DNA of 64,000 nt. Source: Streptomyces venezuelae (GTDB lineage: Bacteria > Actinomycetota > Actinomycetes > Streptomycetales > Streptomycetaceae). How positions within the stretch are numbered: the first letter of the stretch is position 1; every line of letters begins with the position of its first letter. A program made the position numbers and the translations under genes. Of the stretch, positions 63,655 through 64,000 are shown piece after piece. The notes under the pieces are model-generated. The model saw nothing but the letters and a program-made list of their open reading frames with translations, was not told the origin of the DNA and searched no databases. The stretch covers positions 6,882,001-6,946,000 of the forward strand of contig NZ_CP029192.1 in the NCBI RefSeq assembly GCF_008642315.1. Reading direction: 5' to 3'.

Positions 63655-64000
63655 TCAGCTCTCCGCGGGAGCCGCGTACTCGGCGATCACCTGGGCGCGC
63701 GCCAGCGTGTGGAACCGGAGGTTGAAGCCCACGAACGCGGGCGGCGCGTCCGAGTCGGGACCCAGCTTCTCCTGGTCCACCGCGTACACGGTGAACACGT
63801 AACGGTGCGGCCGGTCGCCGGCAGGCGGCGCCGCACCCCCGAAGTCCTTCGTCCCGAAGTCGTTGCGCACCTGCACCGCGCCCTCGGGCAGCCCCTCGAA
63901 CTTCCCGCTGCCCGCACCGCCCGGCAACTCGGTCGCCGAGACCGGGATGTCGAAGACGGTCCAGTGCCAGAACCCGCTGCCCGTCGGGGCGTCCGGGTCG
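63655..64000 (-). CDS. YbhB/YbcL family Raf kinase inhibitor-like protein, 5' end outside window
   Basis: About 114 C-terminal residues are visible, reading in from the right edge: DPDAPTGSGFWHWTVFDIPVSA, NDFGTKDFGGAAPPAGDRPHRYVFTVYAVD and FHTLARAQVIAEYAAPAES. The DPDAP and HRY signatures are those of the phosphatidylethanolamine-binding fold. Role in bacteria unclear. The gene continues beyond position 64000. Confidence 0.9.
   Translation of the reverse strand, partial: DPDAPTGSGFWHWTVFDIPVSATELPGGAGSGKFEGLPEGAVQVRNDFGTKDFGGAAPPAGDRPHRYVFTVYAVDQEKLGPDSDAPPAFVGFNLRFHTLARAQVIAEYAAPAES

Overview
The window is chromosomal DNA from a high-GC actinomycete, almost certainly a Streptomyces. The evidence is the extreme third-position G+C, frequent GTG starts, chaplins, a streptophobe-family membrane protein, the SGM_5486-type 38-aa peptide and the Asp23/AmaP cluster. 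From memory, the gene order (tyrS, moaA, acetate symporter, twin subtilases; fabG-fabI; serB; FHA-ABC transporter; sensor kinase/regulator next to a cysteine-less chaplin) matches the SCO1790-SCO1840 part of the S. coelicolor core chromosome in reverse. That synteny is recalled, not computed.

Layout. 1-8 kb: partial zinc metallopeptidase, ABC-F protein, small HTH protein, crotonase, and an Asp23/Gls24-AmaP envelope cluster. 8-13 kb (mostly minus): SURF1, GH15 glycosidase and SDR operon, a zinc-ribbon peptide and a DnaQ-like exonuclease. 12.9-17.9 kb: TetR regulator divergent from a four-gene catabolic operon (acetoacetate-decarboxylase-like, SDR, two amidohydrolase-2 proteins) with a palindromic operator between them. 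18-25 kb: sterol desaturase-like protein, lysoplasmalogenase, CopD-like protein and two coupled secreted subtilases. 25-32 kb: acetate symporter, moaA, small membrane proteins, tyrS and tldE. 32.4-40.5 kb: an accessory island (below). 40-48 kb: tldD, fabG, fabI, FadR-type regulator with MFS exporter, SixA-like phosphatase, serB. 48.7-64 kb: a 114-bp tandem repeat, streptophobe, FHA-ABC exporter, secreted transglycosylase, QueA-like/SDR pair, two-component pair, two chaplins, ABC ATPase, NfeD, SPFH, HNH nuclease and a partial YbhB protein.

Main observation. tldD and tldE are normally adjacent with overlapping stop and start codons. Here about 8.1 kb of foreign DNA sits inside the tldD reading frame at the codons for Asn-Phe-Gln. 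A 14-bp direct repeat (one mismatch) flanks it at 32406-32419 and 40548-40561. The island supplies its own version of the last ~85 codons of tldD, so the host protein stays full length but has a new C-terminus with different codon usage. The original tail is stranded 8 kb away, still overlapping the tldE start. A third, decayed copy of the island-type tail (107 of 110 bases identical) lies at 37384-37493, which points to serial integration at the same site. The cargo is five GAF-ANTAR regulators, an ABC-F ATPase of the kind that can protect ribosomes, and a frameshifted MFS exporter. No integrase was recognised.

No rRNA, tRNA or CRISPR array was recognised.
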